Of a DNA stretch of 64,000 bases, positions 7,866-17,102 are shown piece by piece (positions within the stretch are counted from its first letter, which is position 1; the number at the start of each line of letters is the position of its first letter). Position numbers and translations under genes: made by a program. Under the pieces are notes generated by a model. It had not been told where the DNA came from. It was given only the letters and a program-made list of their open reading frames with translations, and made no database searches. This DNA comes from Pigmentiphaga aceris. GTDB taxonomy: Bacteria > Pseudomonadota > Gammaproteobacteria > Burkholderiales > Burkholderiaceae_B. Location: contig NZ_CP043046.1 in assembly GCF_008119665.1 (NCBI RefSeq), positions 620,001 to 684,000 of the forward strand. The letters run 5' to 3'.

Positions 7866-8224
7866 GCGGCCCGCCTGGCTTGTATCGCGGCATTACGGTG
7901 CCATATAGATCGCACCCAGGTAGCACGCAGATGGCGCGCGTAGTTGGCATATGGTTGACATCCGCGTCGTGTGAAGTGCTTTGGTGTGGCCAACGCTGCT
8001 GTCGGGGCAAGGGCGGGTGCAAGCCTCGGTAGTAATGTTGATGCTGGTCCGATGTCGGGACTAATGCCGCTATCAGTGTCACCCCCAGGTCGCTACCAAC
8101 TACTCACGTCAGTACGCCCGTCGTCGCCACACGTTTCCGCGTGTCGGCTCACGCATCGCCGCGACGAGCCGTTTCTTGTCAGCATCCACGCATGTGCTGT
8201 TGCCCGTGCCGTATTCCTTTCCCG
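7866..8224. other. divergent intergenic region between cobT and the ABC exporter
   Basis: About 360 bases with no convincing gene. I looked for a cobalamin riboswitch on the minus strand and found no B12 box. No hairpin with a T-run was seen. Confidence 0.5.
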
Positions 8225-10066
8225 ATGACCGCTGCCCCTGATTCTTCTTCGCCATCTGCCTCGTCTGGCCAAGCACCTTTCCTGCCGGCCACGCCGTTGC
8301 GCTTTGCGCTGCACTTCGTGCACCGCTTCCGCTGGTGGTATCTGCTGATCGCCTTGTTGCAGGTTGGCGCTGCCGCGAGCGGCGTCTTTACGCCCTATGC
8401 GCTTGGGCAGGTGGTGGGTGCAATCAGTGGCGGCACGGCCGACCGGGCGTCGATCTTTACGGTGCTGGCCTGGCCGCTTGCCATGTTTGCGCTGTTCAAC
8501 CTGAGCGAACTGGTTTTCGCGCGCCTGGCCGGCATGTGCCGGGTCTACGTCGGCCCCTTGCAGCGCGCGCGGGTAACCAGTGAGCTGTTCAACTACCTGC
8601 AACACCATTCGCATCGCTTTCTGACCAGCAACTTTGCGGGCGGGCTGGCTGCACGGATTTCCGAGACCTCGATGGGCGTCAACATGGCGATCTGGACGGT
8701 GGTCTTCGACTTCCTGCCCATCATCGTCACGCTGTCGGTATCGGTGGCGCTGCTGTATCACGCAAGCCCGCTGCTGTCCTTGTTCACGCTGACCTGGTCG
8801 GTGCTGTTCGTGGGCATCTCTTTCCTGTTCGCGCGGCGCAGCCGGCGTTATGCGCACAGCCACGCGGCAGCACGCAGCGAAACCACCGGGCGCATCGTGG
8901 ATGCGGTGACCAACCTGTCGTCAGTGCGCTTGTTCGCAGCGCTGGATTTCGAGCGCGAATACCTGCGCGGCGTGCTGAGCAAAGAGATCAAACAGGCGCG
9001 TCAGGCCTTTGGCTACAACGAAAAAACCGTGTTGTTCCAGTTTGGCTCTGCGCTGTTGCTCAAGCTGGGCATGTTGGTGGTCGCGGTCATGTTGTGGCGT
9101 GATGGCCGCATTGGTGTGGCCGAGTTCGTGATGAGCACCAGCCTGTCGCTGGTGGTGATCGGCGAAGCGCGCAACATCAGCCGTCGTTTCCTGGAAATTT
9201 TCGAGTACACCGGCAACGTGGAAAACGGCGTGCGCACCATCGTGCGCCCGCACGAAATCGTGGACACGCCACAGGCGCGCGACATCACCATCGCGCAGGG
9301 CAGCATCGTGTTCGATCACGTCGACTTCGGTTATTCGCCCGACCGCCTGGTGTTCAAGGACTTGAACCTGCGTATTGAAGCGGGTCAGCGCGTGGGGCTG
9401 GTCGGTTTTTCTGGTTCAGGAAAATCCACCTTGCTGAACCTGCTGATGCGTCTGTACGAACCGCAGAGCGGCCGGGTCGTGATCGATGGTCACGACGTGC
9501 GTGACTTCACGCAAGCCTCGCTGCATGCGCAGATCAGCCTGATTCCGCAGGACCCGGGCCTGTTCCATCGCAGCCTGTACGAGAACATCGGTTATGGCAA
9601 ACAGGGCGCGGATCACGAGGCGGTGGAAAGCGCTGCCCGCCAGGCCAGCGCGCATGACTTCATCGAACAGATGGACGAGCGCTACGAGTCGCTGGTGGGC
9701 GAACGTGGGGTGAAGCTGTCGGGCGGCCAACGCCAGCGCATTGCGATTGCGCGGGTGATCGTGAAAAACGCGCCGATTCTGCTGATGGACGAGGCGACAT
9801 CGGCGCTGGATTCCGTGACGGAGCGCGCGATTCAGGATGCGCTGGAAGAAGTGATGGCCGACAAGACGGTGGTGGTCGTGGCCCACCGCCTGTCCACCGT
9901 GGCGCATCTGGATCGCATCGTGGTGTTCGATCAGGGGCGTGTTGTCGAAGACGGTTCGCACGCTGAATTGCTGAAGCAGAACGGCCCGTATGCGCGGCTT
10001 TGGAACCAGCAGGTGAATGGTTTTCTGCCGGCACATGCTGACGCGGATGCAGATGCGGTGATCTGA
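8225..10066 (+). CDS. ABC transporter, fused permease and ATPase (exporter type)
   Basis: A 613-residue half-transporter of the MsbA/type IV exporter layout: about six membrane helices in residues 30-310, then a nucleotide-binding domain with Walker A GFSGSGKST, signature LSGGQRQR, Walker B ILLMDEATSALD and the switch His in VVAHRLST. It would act as a homodimer or heterodimer in the inner membrane and export lipids or hydrophobic compounds; the substrate cannot be told. I prefer the ATG at 8225, because the 28 residues upstream are Cys/Arg-rich and unlike exporter N-termini. Confidence 0.85.
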   Translation: MTAAPDSSSPSASSGQAPFLPATPLRFALHFVHRFRWWYLLIALLQVGAAASGVFTPYALGQVVGAISGGTADRASIFTVLAWPLAMFALFNLSELVFARLAGMCRVYVGPLQRARVTSELFNYLQHHSHRFLTSNFAGGLAARISETSMGVNMAIWTVVFDFLPIIVTLSVSVALLYHASPLLSLFTLTWSVLFVGISFLFARRSRRYAHSHAAARSETTGRIVDAVTNLSSVRLFAALDFEREYLRGVLSKEIKQARQAFGYNEKTVLFQFGSALLLKLGMLVVAVMLWRDGRIGVAEFVMSTSLSLVVIGEARNISRRFLEIFEYTGNVENGVRTIVRPHEIVDTPQARDITIAQGSIVFDHVDFGYSPDRLVFKDLNLRIEAGQRVGLVGFSGSGKSTLLNLLMRLYEPQSGRVVIDGHDVRDFTQASLHAQISLIPQDPGLFHRSLYENIGYGKQGADHEAVESAARQASAHDFIEQMDERYESLVGERGVKLSGGQRQRIAIARVIVKNAPILLMDEATSALDSVTERAIQDALEEVMADKTVVVVAHRLSTVAHLDRIVVFDQGRVVEDGSHAELLKQNGPYARLWNQQVNGFLPAHADADADAVI

Positions 10067-10127
10067 TGGTGGATTGGTTTAGAAGCTGTAGCGCGTCTAC
10101 GTGTGGGTCTTGTCCGAGCGGCTGAAC

Positions 10128-12356
10128 TCAGTGCGCATGGCCGGCGCGTTGGTCTTCTACCGGCGCGGCGTCGATGCGTCGGATCAGGTCAGCTAAGCGC
10201 GCGTGGCTGTCGCTGAGTGCGGCTCCTTGTGCCGCCTGCCATGCGCGCGGTGCTGGCGCATCCGGCAGGGTCCAGCCGGTGTCGTTGGCCAAGTAACGCG
10301 CGCGCAGCCAGCCTTCGCGGTCGATCAGGATCTGGGTGCCAGCAAAGGTGTCTGGCGTCAGGCCCGCGATCTGTGCGTATGCCGTCCATGCGGACGGGTC
10401 GATTGCCGTGCAGACGCGAGAACTTGTGGGCAGGTCGGGCAAGGGGTTGCGCAGCAGCACCAGGGTGGTGGCCAAGCCGTTATCGGCCCGTGCCAGTTCC
10501 GCCAGCGCGCTGGAAGATACATCGGCCATCGCCAGCACATGCACGACCTGCCCGCGCAAGGAGTCTAAAGCCAACATGTCTTCGCCACATTGCAGTTGCA
10601 GCACGGGTGCACGCAAGGGTTTTATCCAGCCGCCGTGTTTGTCGGCTGACATGCCACCTGCGTTGGCGAACAGGAAATTCACCAGCGCCCAGATGTCGTC
10701 TTCCGGCAGCTCGGCAGCAAAGCCGGGCATGGTCTGGGTGCCGGCCGCGTTGCGCAGGCCGTGGCCGATGCGCCAGAAAACTTCGCCGTCGGTGCGGTCC
10801 CACAGCATGTGGCCGGCCAGGTTCGGTGGCCACATGGGCAGGCTGGCTGCACGGGGCCCACGACCGCTGGCGTCGTCGCCGTGGCAACTGGCGCAGTGCT
10901 GGGCAAAGCGTTGCTGACCCAGCACGATGGATTCTGCGTCAAACCCGTTTGGTGCGTGTTGGAAGCTGCTGGGGTAGGCGGGGATCAGCCACAGACTTGG
11001 CGATGGCAAGGGTGCAGCCGCCAACAGGCAAAGGCTGCCCGCAAGCGCCCATACGCGCAGCCGCCGCGAGAAAAGTGCCACGATCAGCAGCGCGCCAGCA
11101 GTCAGTGCCATGATCGCGGCTTGGGTCAGGCGACGGACATATCCTTCGTCAGCCAGGACGGCCGGGTCGGGCCGCCAGGCGAAGGGCCACACGGCCAGGT
11201 CGTGGACACCGGGTGGCTGCGTGGCCAAGCCGGCTGCCAGCGCAAGGGTGATCAGACCAAGCAGCACTTCGATGCCCAGCGATACACGCAGGCGGGCTTG
11301 GGCGGATGCAGGGCATGAATTTATGGATGCGGTGTGGGTACATGATGCGGCGACTGGTGTTGCATCTTCAGTAGCTGCATTTCCAGGTGCTGCATTCTTC
11401 GGCGTTGTATCCGCAGGTGCTGCGCCTTCACGTGCTTCCTCGCCAAGAGCAGAGTTCCCCAGTGCCGGCACCAAGCGCCAGCGATGCAGTGCCGCCAGCC
11501 CCAGAAGCCCGACCAGCAACACCAGCTTGGCCAACAGTAAGCGCCCGTAATCGGTGGAAACCAAGCCGACCCAACCACCTGCCCATTCCCAGGCCAAGCT
11601 CAACGCACTGCCCGCGAGCGCCGTCACCGCCACCGAGCCCACGCCAGAGAAACGTCGCAAGGCCAACACCGCGACGGCAGGTGCGAGCTGCCGCACCGTC
11701 AATAGAAGCGGTAGCAAGGCTCCCAGCCACATGGCGGCGGCCAAGATGTGAATCCCGTGCGCGATGCTTATCCAAGTCTGGTCGCTGGCTGCGGCGTGTC
11801 CCATCTCGGTCTGGAGTATCAGGGCGATACCGCACAGCAACAGCGCCAGCATTAAGCGGCCGTCGTACCCACGCAAAGCGGACGAGGTTGGCGAATCAGA
11901 CCCGTCATGCAGGCCGGGCGGTGCGGCTGCTGCGGTCGTATCGCCCGCATTCGGGTGGGCGGTGTTTGCACTGTCTGGTGACTGCTTGCGACGCCAGATC
12001 GCCAGCGCCGTCCCGATCACCAACAGCAGCCGCAGGCTCCAGGCGTGACCAAACCCGGTATGCAAGGTAAGCACCGGGGTAGCGGCCCACACGGTAGACC
12101 AATCTTCGGCACCTGCCGTCTGGGCTGCCTGAAGGGGCAGCCACACAAACGCACTTACCAGCACAAGCGCCAGGGCGCGCCACGTCCAGGCGTCGAGCGA
12201 GTGCGTCAATGCGACGCTGCCTTGGCGGTCCGCCCGGACGAGCGCAGGCAGGAATGCCAGCCGGTACGCCAGCATTCCGAACAGACCGACCAGCGCTGTC
12301 AGGTGCAGACCCCGCGCGGCCGGTAGGGCGAAAGACAGATCCAAGGGCAGATTCAA
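10128..12356 (-). CDS. CopD-type membrane protein fused to cytochrome c and a thioredoxin-like domain
   Basis: A 742-residue protein with three parts. Residues 1-460 contain about ten membrane helices with the CopD copper-resistance architecture, including histidines in helices. Residues about 475-580 are a mono-heme class I cytochrome c: CASCH near residue 490 and the distal Met in TMPGFAAEL. The remaining 150 residues form a periplasmic domain recalling SCO/thioredoxin-like proteins (TQILIDREGWLRARYL) but with no CxxxC. The tail is GHAH. It ends the CopC-CopD unit and probably imports or handles copper; the cytochrome suggests a link to redox or oxidase assembly. Confidence 0.8.
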   Translation of the reverse strand: MNLPLDLSFALPAARGLHLTALVGLFGMLAYRLAFLPALVRADRQGSVALTHSLDAWTWRALALVLVSAFVWLPLQAAQTAGAEDWSTVWAATPVLTLHTGFGHAWSLRLLLVIGTALAIWRRKQSPDSANTAHPNAGDTTAAAAPPGLHDGSDSPTSSALRGYDGRLMLALLLCGIALILQTEMGHAAASDQTWISIAHGIHILAAAMWLGALLPLLLTVRQLAPAVAVLALRRFSGVGSVAVTALAGSALSLAWEWAGGWVGLVSTDYGRLLLAKLVLLVGLLGLAALHRWRLVPALGNSALGEEAREGAAPADTTPKNAAPGNAATEDATPVAASCTHTASINSCPASAQARLRVSLGIEVLLGLITLALAAGLATQPPGVHDLAVWPFAWRPDPAVLADEGYVRRLTQAAIMALTAGALLIVALFSRRLRVWALAGSLCLLAAAPLPSPSLWLIPAYPSSFQHAPNGFDAESIVLGQQRFAQHCASCHGDDASGRGPRAASLPMWPPNLAGHMLWDRTDGEVFWRIGHGLRNAAGTQTMPGFAAELPEDDIWALVNFLFANAGGMSADKHGGWIKPLRAPVLQLQCGEDMLALDSLRGQVVHVLAMADVSSSALAELARADNGLATTLVLLRNPLPDLPTSSRVCTAIDPSAWTAYAQIAGLTPDTFAGTQILIDREGWLRARYLANDTGWTLPDAPAPRAWQAAQGAALSDSHARLADLIRRIDAAPVEDQRAGHAH

Positions 12357-12418
12357 GAAAGCGCAAACAAGGCGGAACTGCTCATGCCATATGCATCAGC
12401 ATGACGGGTGTTGCGTGT

Positions 12419-12793
12419 TTACTTGCCAACCTGAAAGCTGAAGTTGCCCTTGGTGCGGTGGGTGTCCACCGACGCAGCCTGCCAGTCGACGCGATACGTG
12501 CCGGGTGGCAAAGATGGTTTCAGCGCCACGCCAAGTCGCTGCGCATTGCCGCCGATGGCGTGCACCCCATCGCGGTCGACACGTTCACCGGCCGCGTTGC
12601 GGACTTCGATGCGGCTGAGTGCAGGTTCCAGCGCTTGCGAGAAACTCAGTTCGACCTGGGCGGGTGCCGTGGCGACGACGGCATTGGCAGCGGGCAATGC
12701 CGCTTTCAGGCCAGCATGTGCATGGGCCAACGGTGAGAGCAGGCACAAGACGCCGGCTGCCAGCCAGGCGGACGGAATGAAACGTGGGGGCAT
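12419..12793 (-). CDS. copC: CopC-family periplasmic copper-binding protein
   Basis: A 124-residue protein with a Sec signal peptide ending at AHA, giving a mature N-terminus that starts His-Ala-Gly, the usual CopC arrangement in which the N-terminal His binds Cu(II). The beta-sandwich signature LSFSQALEPALSRIEV and the C-terminal DTHRTKGNFSF, whose His completes the site, are present. It lies just upstream of the CopD fusion (62-base gap), implying a CopCD-type copper uptake or resistance pair. The ATG at 12793 gives the signal peptide; the upstream reading has none. Confidence 0.88.
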   Translation of the reverse strand: MPPRFIPSAWLAAGVLCLLSPLAHAHAGLKAALPAANAVVATAPAQVELSFSQALEPALSRIEVRNAAGERVDRDGVHAIGGNAQRLGVALKPSLPPGTYRVDWQAASVDTHRTKGNFSFQVGK

Positions 12794-12813
12794 GGGAAAT
12801 CCGATAGGAAAAT

Positions 12814-12834
12814 GCCCGCCGTGTTGAGGCGGGC
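12814..12834 (-). other. stem-loop in the copC leader
   Basis: GCCCGCC and GGCGGGC form a 7-bp stem about 20 bases before the copC start codon. On the minus strand six T residues precede rather than follow it, so it is not a terminator; it may influence translation. Confidence 0.4.
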
Positions 12835-12971
12835 AAAAAAGAATAAAACAATTGTGGTGGGGGCAGGGGACGTGATGTGCTGCGGTCACCGCCGCCCCGC
12901 GTCAGGAAATGTGGCATCAAGCGCCGACCTTCCGGCACTGATCGTCAGGCATCAATCTTCAAGCAGCGCCC

Positions 12972-13024
12972 TTCAAACATCAGCCATCAAACCTCAGCCG
13001 TCAAACGCCAACGTCAAACCCCCA
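12972..13024 (-). repeat. 14-bp degenerate tandem repeats just after the ABC ATPase stop codon
   Basis: Read on the minus strand, units of the form GTTTGANGGCTGAN repeat four times immediately after the TGA at 13027-13025. Unit starts on the plus strand are about 12972, 12986, 13000 and 13013. Each unit carries TGA triplets. Confidence 0.75.
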
Positions 13025-13822
13025 TCACCAAGTCGCATCCAGCCCCAGCAGCGCAAGCGCCTGCCGCCGCAGCTCCACCAGCCGCGGATCGCCCCGATGG
13101 CGCGGATATGGCAGGTCGTTGATCAACTCAGCCTTGATCTGCGCCGGCCGCCCGCTGAACACCACCACCCGCTGTGCCATGAACAGCGCTTCCTCTACGT
13201 CGTGAGTCACCAGCAGCGCTGTGTACCCCGCGCGCTGCCACAGGTCCACCAGCTCGGTCTGCATGGTGATGCGCGTCAGCGAATCGAGCTTGCCCAGCGG
13301 CTCGTCCAGAATCAGCAGTGACGGATCGTTGACCAGTGCCCGGGCCAGCGCAACCCGTTGCGCCATGCCGCCCGACAACTGGTGCGGGAAGGCCTTGGCA
13401 AACTCATTCAGGCCAACCAGCCGCAATGCATCGTCAACCCGATGGCGCTGGGTTTTCAGCAGCCCGCGCGCCTGCAAGCCCAGGGCCACGTTGTCCCACA
13501 CCGTGCGCCAGGGATACAGCGTCGGGTCCTGGAACACCACGATGCGTGACGGGTCTGGCCGGGTGATGGGCTGTCCATCGTGACTGAGCGTGCCGGCGGT
13601 CGGCGGTTCCAGCCCGGCCACCAGTCGCAGCAAGGTGGATTTGCCGCAGCCGCTGGGGCCAAGCAAGGCAACAAATTCACCGGGTTCGGCTTGCAGGCTG
13701 ACATCGTCCAGCACTTGCAAGGGGCCATCTGCCAAGTCGAACTGGTGGCTGACGCGATCGATATCGATGCGCCCGCCACGGACTGCCGGTTGCGCGGCCA
13801 GGGCGTCGGGAACGGCTACCAT
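13025..13822 (-). CDS. ABC importer ATPase (SsuB/TauB/NrtD type)
   Basis: A 265-residue ATP-binding subunit: Walker A GPSGCGKST, Q-loop VVFQDPTLYPW, signature LSGGMAQR, Walker B LLILDEP and switch His in LLVTHDVEEA. The QDPTLYPW stretch is typical of nitrate, sulfonate and taurine importers. The ATG at 13822 overlaps the permease stop by seven bases, indicating translational coupling. It is the last gene of the SBP-permease-ATPase operon. Confidence 0.92.
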   Translation of the reverse strand: MVAVPDALAAQPAVRGGRIDIDRVSHQFDLADGPLQVLDDVSLQAEPGEFVALLGPSGCGKSTLLRLVAGLEPPTAGTLSHDGQPITRPDPSRIVVFQDPTLYPWRTVWDNVALGLQARGLLKTQRHRVDDALRLVGLNEFAKAFPHQLSGGMAQRVALARALVNDPSLLILDEPLGKLDSLTRITMQTELVDLWQRAGYTALLVTHDVEEALFMAQRVVVFSGRPAQIKAELINDLPYPRHRGDPRLVELRRQALALLGLDATW

Positions 13823-14838
13823 TTGACGACTCCTTTCTGCCAGGCCAGCAGGTGATCGCGCACCTTGAACAAGGCGGTGATCAATCCCGAGAAGGTCAGC
13901 GCCATGACAAACAGCGCGGCGAACATATTGGAATACGCGGCCCAGCCCTGCGCCCACTGCAGGTAGTAGCCAAGCCCGGCCTTCACGCCCATCATCTCGG
14001 CGGCAACCAGCACCGAGAACGATGCGCCCAGCCCCATGAACACGCCCACGAACACGCTGGGCAGCGCCGCCGGGATGGCCACGCGCAGGATCAGGAACCA
14101 TTCACTGGCCCCCAGCGTGCGGGCCACGTCGTAGAACGCGCGGTTGACGCCCGCCACGCCGGACCAGGTCAGCACTGTCACCGGGAACCAGGTGGCCAGT
14201 GCGATCAGGAACACCGCGGCCGACCAGCTCGACGGGAAGAAAAAGAACGCCATCGGCAGCAATGCTGTTGATGGAATCGGTCCCAGGAAACGCAGGATCG
14301 GGTGTACCCAATATCCCAGCGAGCGTGACCACCCGATCGACACTCCTGTCAGAAAGCCTGCAATCGCACCAATGAAAAAGCCATTGCCCAGCAGCCACAA
14401 CGAGTGCCACAGGCTGTCGAACAGGCGCTTCCAGTCGTCTTTGTAGACCTCGATCAATGTCTGCGGCGGGGCAAAGAAGGGCACCGGCAGCAAGCCCAGC
14501 TTGGCGGTTGCAACTTCCCAGATGCCGATGAAGATGGCCAGCGCAGCCAGCCACGGCCCGGCGCGCCGCAAATGCGTGGCGACTGGCCCCAGCCTGCGGC
14601 CGGTGATCGCCACCACCGCCAGGAACACGCCGATGACGATGGCACCCACCCCGAATTCGTAGGTGAAGGCCCATTCGTTGAAGCCCACCTGCCGATCCGG
14701 CCACTGGATGGTCAGGATGCCCAGCGCTGCCCACAGCAGCGCAGCAAACAGGCCGGTGCGCCAGATCGTGGTGCCCCGTTCAGTGGTGGTGTCGACCGCG
14801 ATCGGTGCGCGGGAAATTGCCGGATCAAATGAGGACAT
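13816..14838 (-). CDS. ABC importer permease (SsuC/TauC type)
   Basis: A 340-residue inner-membrane subunit. The C-terminal 250 residues show the BPD_transp_1 core with the EAA-like loop (ARTLGASEWFLILRVAIPAALPSV), which contacts the ATPase. The N-terminus adds two extra hydrophobic segments (residues about 30-90), longer than most SsuC proteins. The start at 14838 overlaps the binding-protein gene by 14 bases; an ATG at 14871 is possible but less likely. Confidence 0.9.
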   Translation of the reverse strand: MSSFDPAISRAPIAVDTTTERGTTIWRTGLFAALLWAALGILTIQWPDRQVGFNEWAFTYEFGVGAIVIGVFLAVVAITGRRLGPVATHLRRAGPWLAALAIFIGIWEVATAKLGLLPVPFFAPPQTLIEVYKDDWKRLFDSLWHSLWLLGNGFFIGAIAGFLTGVSIGWSRSLGYWVHPILRFLGPIPSTALLPMAFFFFPSSWSAAVFLIALATWFPVTVLTWSGVAGVNRAFYDVARTLGASEWFLILRVAIPAALPSVFVGVFMGLGASFSVLVAAEMMGVKAGLGYYLQWAQGWAAYSNMFAALFVMALTFSGLITALFKVRDHLLAWQKGVVKW

Positions 14839-15874
14839 CTGGGGCCACCACATTGGCAAATTTGACCGCATCGGTCGTTGGTTTGATGACCTTGATGGTT
14901 TTCAGGTCAGTCGTGAAACGCGCCACTTCGCTGCGCAGTTGTGCGCCGGTGGAGGCGTGGCCGTGTGTATGGCTGCGCAACATGGCGGACAGCACATCGG
15001 CCGACACCTTGGCCGGCACGTGCGGCGCGAAGATCCGGGCGCTTTCGTCGGGGTTCTCGGCCGTCCACTTCTGCGCGGCTACCACGGCGCGTACCAGCTT
15101 GGCGGCGACATCGGGTTCGTTGCGCACCAGCGCGCCGCGCAGCCCCAGCACGCAGCAGGTGCGATCGGCGTTGTCGCCATCCAGGTTGGTGGCGATCTGC
15201 GTCAGTTTGTCGCGTTCCCGAATCAGGTACAGATGCGGGTCGTCGCCGGCCAGGGCCTGGACCTCGCCCTTGCGCAGCGCTTCACCGAACAAGTCTTGCG
15301 GGTACTGACGCCAGTTGATTTCGTCCGGATCGATGCCCAGATTGGCCGCCTGGATCGCAAAGAAATTCTTCACCGGGCTGGCCTGATCGGTGACTGCCAC
15401 CGATTTTCCGCGCAAGTCCTGAATGCTCTTGATGTTGGCATCGGCGGTCAGCAATCGCATACAACCGCCGTGCGTGCCGACGGCGAGTTTCACATCGAAG
15501 CCCTGTTCCAGCGGCTTGAGCCAGCGCAGCGCCATGCCGATGCCACCATCTGCATGACCGGTGGCGATGGCTTCCAGCAGTTGGTCGGTCGAGCCACCGA
15601 AGCTCAGGTTTTCGACGGCCAGCCCTTGCTGGGTGAAGTAGCCGCGTTCCAGCGCAACCGACACAGGCGAATGGCAGACGGCGGTGGGGCTCCACGCAAT
15701 CTTGATCGGGCGGGCTGCCCCGGTCTGGGCGGCCACCCGCGCACCCAGCAGACCAAGCGGTGCCACCAGGCCGGCAATGCTGGCCGCGCGAAGCAGGCCA
15801 CGGCGGCTGACCTGCGTGGCCAACAGTCGGCGTGTAGAAGAGGCGGATGCGAGCGTGCGGTCGGGCTGGGTCAT
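14825..15874 (-). CDS. ABC importer substrate-binding protein (SsuA/NMT1-like), Tat-exported
   Basis: A 349-residue periplasmic binding protein. The N-terminus has a twin-arginine signal (SRRGLLRAASIAGLVAPLGL), so export by TatABC is expected, and tat genes occur later in this window. The body matches the NMT1/THI5-like and SsuA fold (IKIAWSPTAVCHSPVSVALE; FGGSTDQLLEAIATGHAD). The ligand is unknown; aliphatic sulfonates, nitrate or pyrimidine precursors are possible. The ATG at 15874 has an AGGAAAG ribosome site. Confidence 0.88.
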   Translation of the reverse strand: MTQPDRTLASASSTRRLLATQVSRRGLLRAASIAGLVAPLGLLGARVAAQTGAARPIKIAWSPTAVCHSPVSVALERGYFTQQGLAVENLSFGGSTDQLLEAIATGHADGGIGMALRWLKPLEQGFDVKLAVGTHGGCMRLLTADANIKSIQDLRGKSVAVTDQASPVKNFFAIQAANLGIDPDEINWRQYPQDLFGEALRKGEVQALAGDDPHLYLIRERDKLTQIATNLDGDNADRTCCVLGLRGALVRNEPDVAAKLVRAVVAAQKWTAENPDESARIFAPHVPAKVSADVLSAMLRSHTHGHASTGAQLRSEVARFTTDLKTIKVIKPTTDAVKFANVVAPDVLI

Positions 15875-16173
15875 GGTCTTTCCTTGCTGGCGGATGGATG
15901 GCGGGCAGCGGATAGCCGCGAGTCGTCCATTAAAAGCCTGCATGCCGGTCCGACGGAAAGACTTGGTTTCGATAAGAATATGGACCTCAGTCCGTAGGCG
16001 GAAAGTCACGGCTGGCGCGGGTTTCCGGTGATTTGCCACCTAAGCAGCACACGCTATATCCAGCCTGATGACAGTTATATGTCGTTGGCATTCGTACACC
16101 TTCCGTGTGGCAGGTGGGTAGCGTGGCTACAATCGGGATCGCTTCCCCTTTTCTAGCAGGTGAGTCACCAACC

Positions 16174-17100
16174 ATGTCCGATCACGACACCGACACCGCT
16201 TCTCCCGGCCAAGGGCCGCTCGCTACGCTCACGCCGCGCATCAAGGCCGGCGTGCTGGCCGAGGCGCTGCCGTATATCCGCCGATTCCATGGCCGCACCA
16301 TCGTGGTCAAGTACGGCGGCAATGCGATGACTGAAGAGCGCCTGCAACGCAGCTTTGCGCACGACGTGGTGCTGCTGAAGCTGGTGGGTCTGAACCCGGT
16401 GGTGGTGCACGGCGGTGGCCCGCAGATCGATGCGGCCCTGCGCCGGATCGGCAAGCAAGGCACCTTCGTGCAGGGCATGCGCGTGACCGACGCCGAGACC
16501 ATGGAAGTGGTCGAGTGGGTGTTGGGCGGCCAGGTTCAGCAAGACATCGTGATGATGATCAACGAGTACGGCGGCAAGGCTGTCGGCCTGACCGGCAAGG
16601 ACGGCGCGATGATTTCCGCGCGCAAGCTGCTGATGCCGGACAAGAACAATCCGGGTGCCAGCCTGGACCTGGGCTACGTGGGCGAAATCGCTTCCATCGA
16701 CCCGGCTGTGGTGAAAGCCTTGCAGGACGACCAGTTCATTCCGGTGATCTCGTCCATCGGCTACGGTGAAGACGGCCTGGCCTACAACATCAACGCCGAC
16801 GTGGTTGCCGGCAAGATGGCCGAAGTGCTGCACGCAGAAAAGCTGATTCTGATGACCAACACGCCGGGCGTGCTGGACAAGAACGGCAACCTGCTGACCG
16901 GCCTGACCGCCAAGCGCATTGACGAACTGTTCGAAGACGGCACGATTTCGGGCGGCATGCTGCCCAAGATTTCGTCGGCACTGGAAGCCGCCAAGAGCGG
17001 CGTGAAGACGGTGCACATCGTCGACGGTCGCGTCGAACACTGCCTGTTGCTGGAAATCCTGACCGACCAAGGCGTTGGCACGATGATCAAGTCGCACTGA
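16174..17100 (+). CDS. argB: acetylglutamate kinase
   Basis: A 308-residue cytoplasmic enzyme that phosphorylates N-acetylglutamate, the second step of arginine synthesis. Motifs visible: VVKYGGNAM for the phosphate-binding lysine, [11 protein letters not shown] for the substrate loop, and [14 protein letters not shown] near the ATP site. The ATG at 16174 follows AGGTGA with good spacing; the first 25 residues are a short acidic extension. The next gene follows after two bases, so the pair is co-transcribed. Confidence 0.97.
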   Translation: MSDHDTDTASPGQGPLATLTPRIKAGVLAEALPYIRRFHGRTIVVKYGGNAMTEERLQRSFAHDVVLLKLVGLNPVVVHGGGPQIDAALRRIGKQGTFVQGMRVTDAETMEVVEWVLGGQVQQDIVMMINEYGGKAVGLTGKDGAMISARKLLMPDKNNPGASLDLGYVGEIASIDPAVVKALQDDQFIPVISSIGYGEDGLAYNINADVVAGKMAEVLHAEKLILMTNTPGVLDKNGNLLTGLTAKRIDELFEDGTISGGMLPKISSALEAAKSGVKTVHIVDGRVEHCLLLEILTDQGVGTMIKSH

Positions 17101-17102
17101 GC

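Noticed and set aside
7866..8224. Cobalamin riboswitch upstream of cobT
   Set aside because: Both strands were read for the B12 box and the CCC/GCAACTG core; none was found.
12814..12834. Terminator before copC
   Set aside because: On the minus strand the T residues precede the stem and on the plus strand A residues follow it, so neither strand has a terminator tail.
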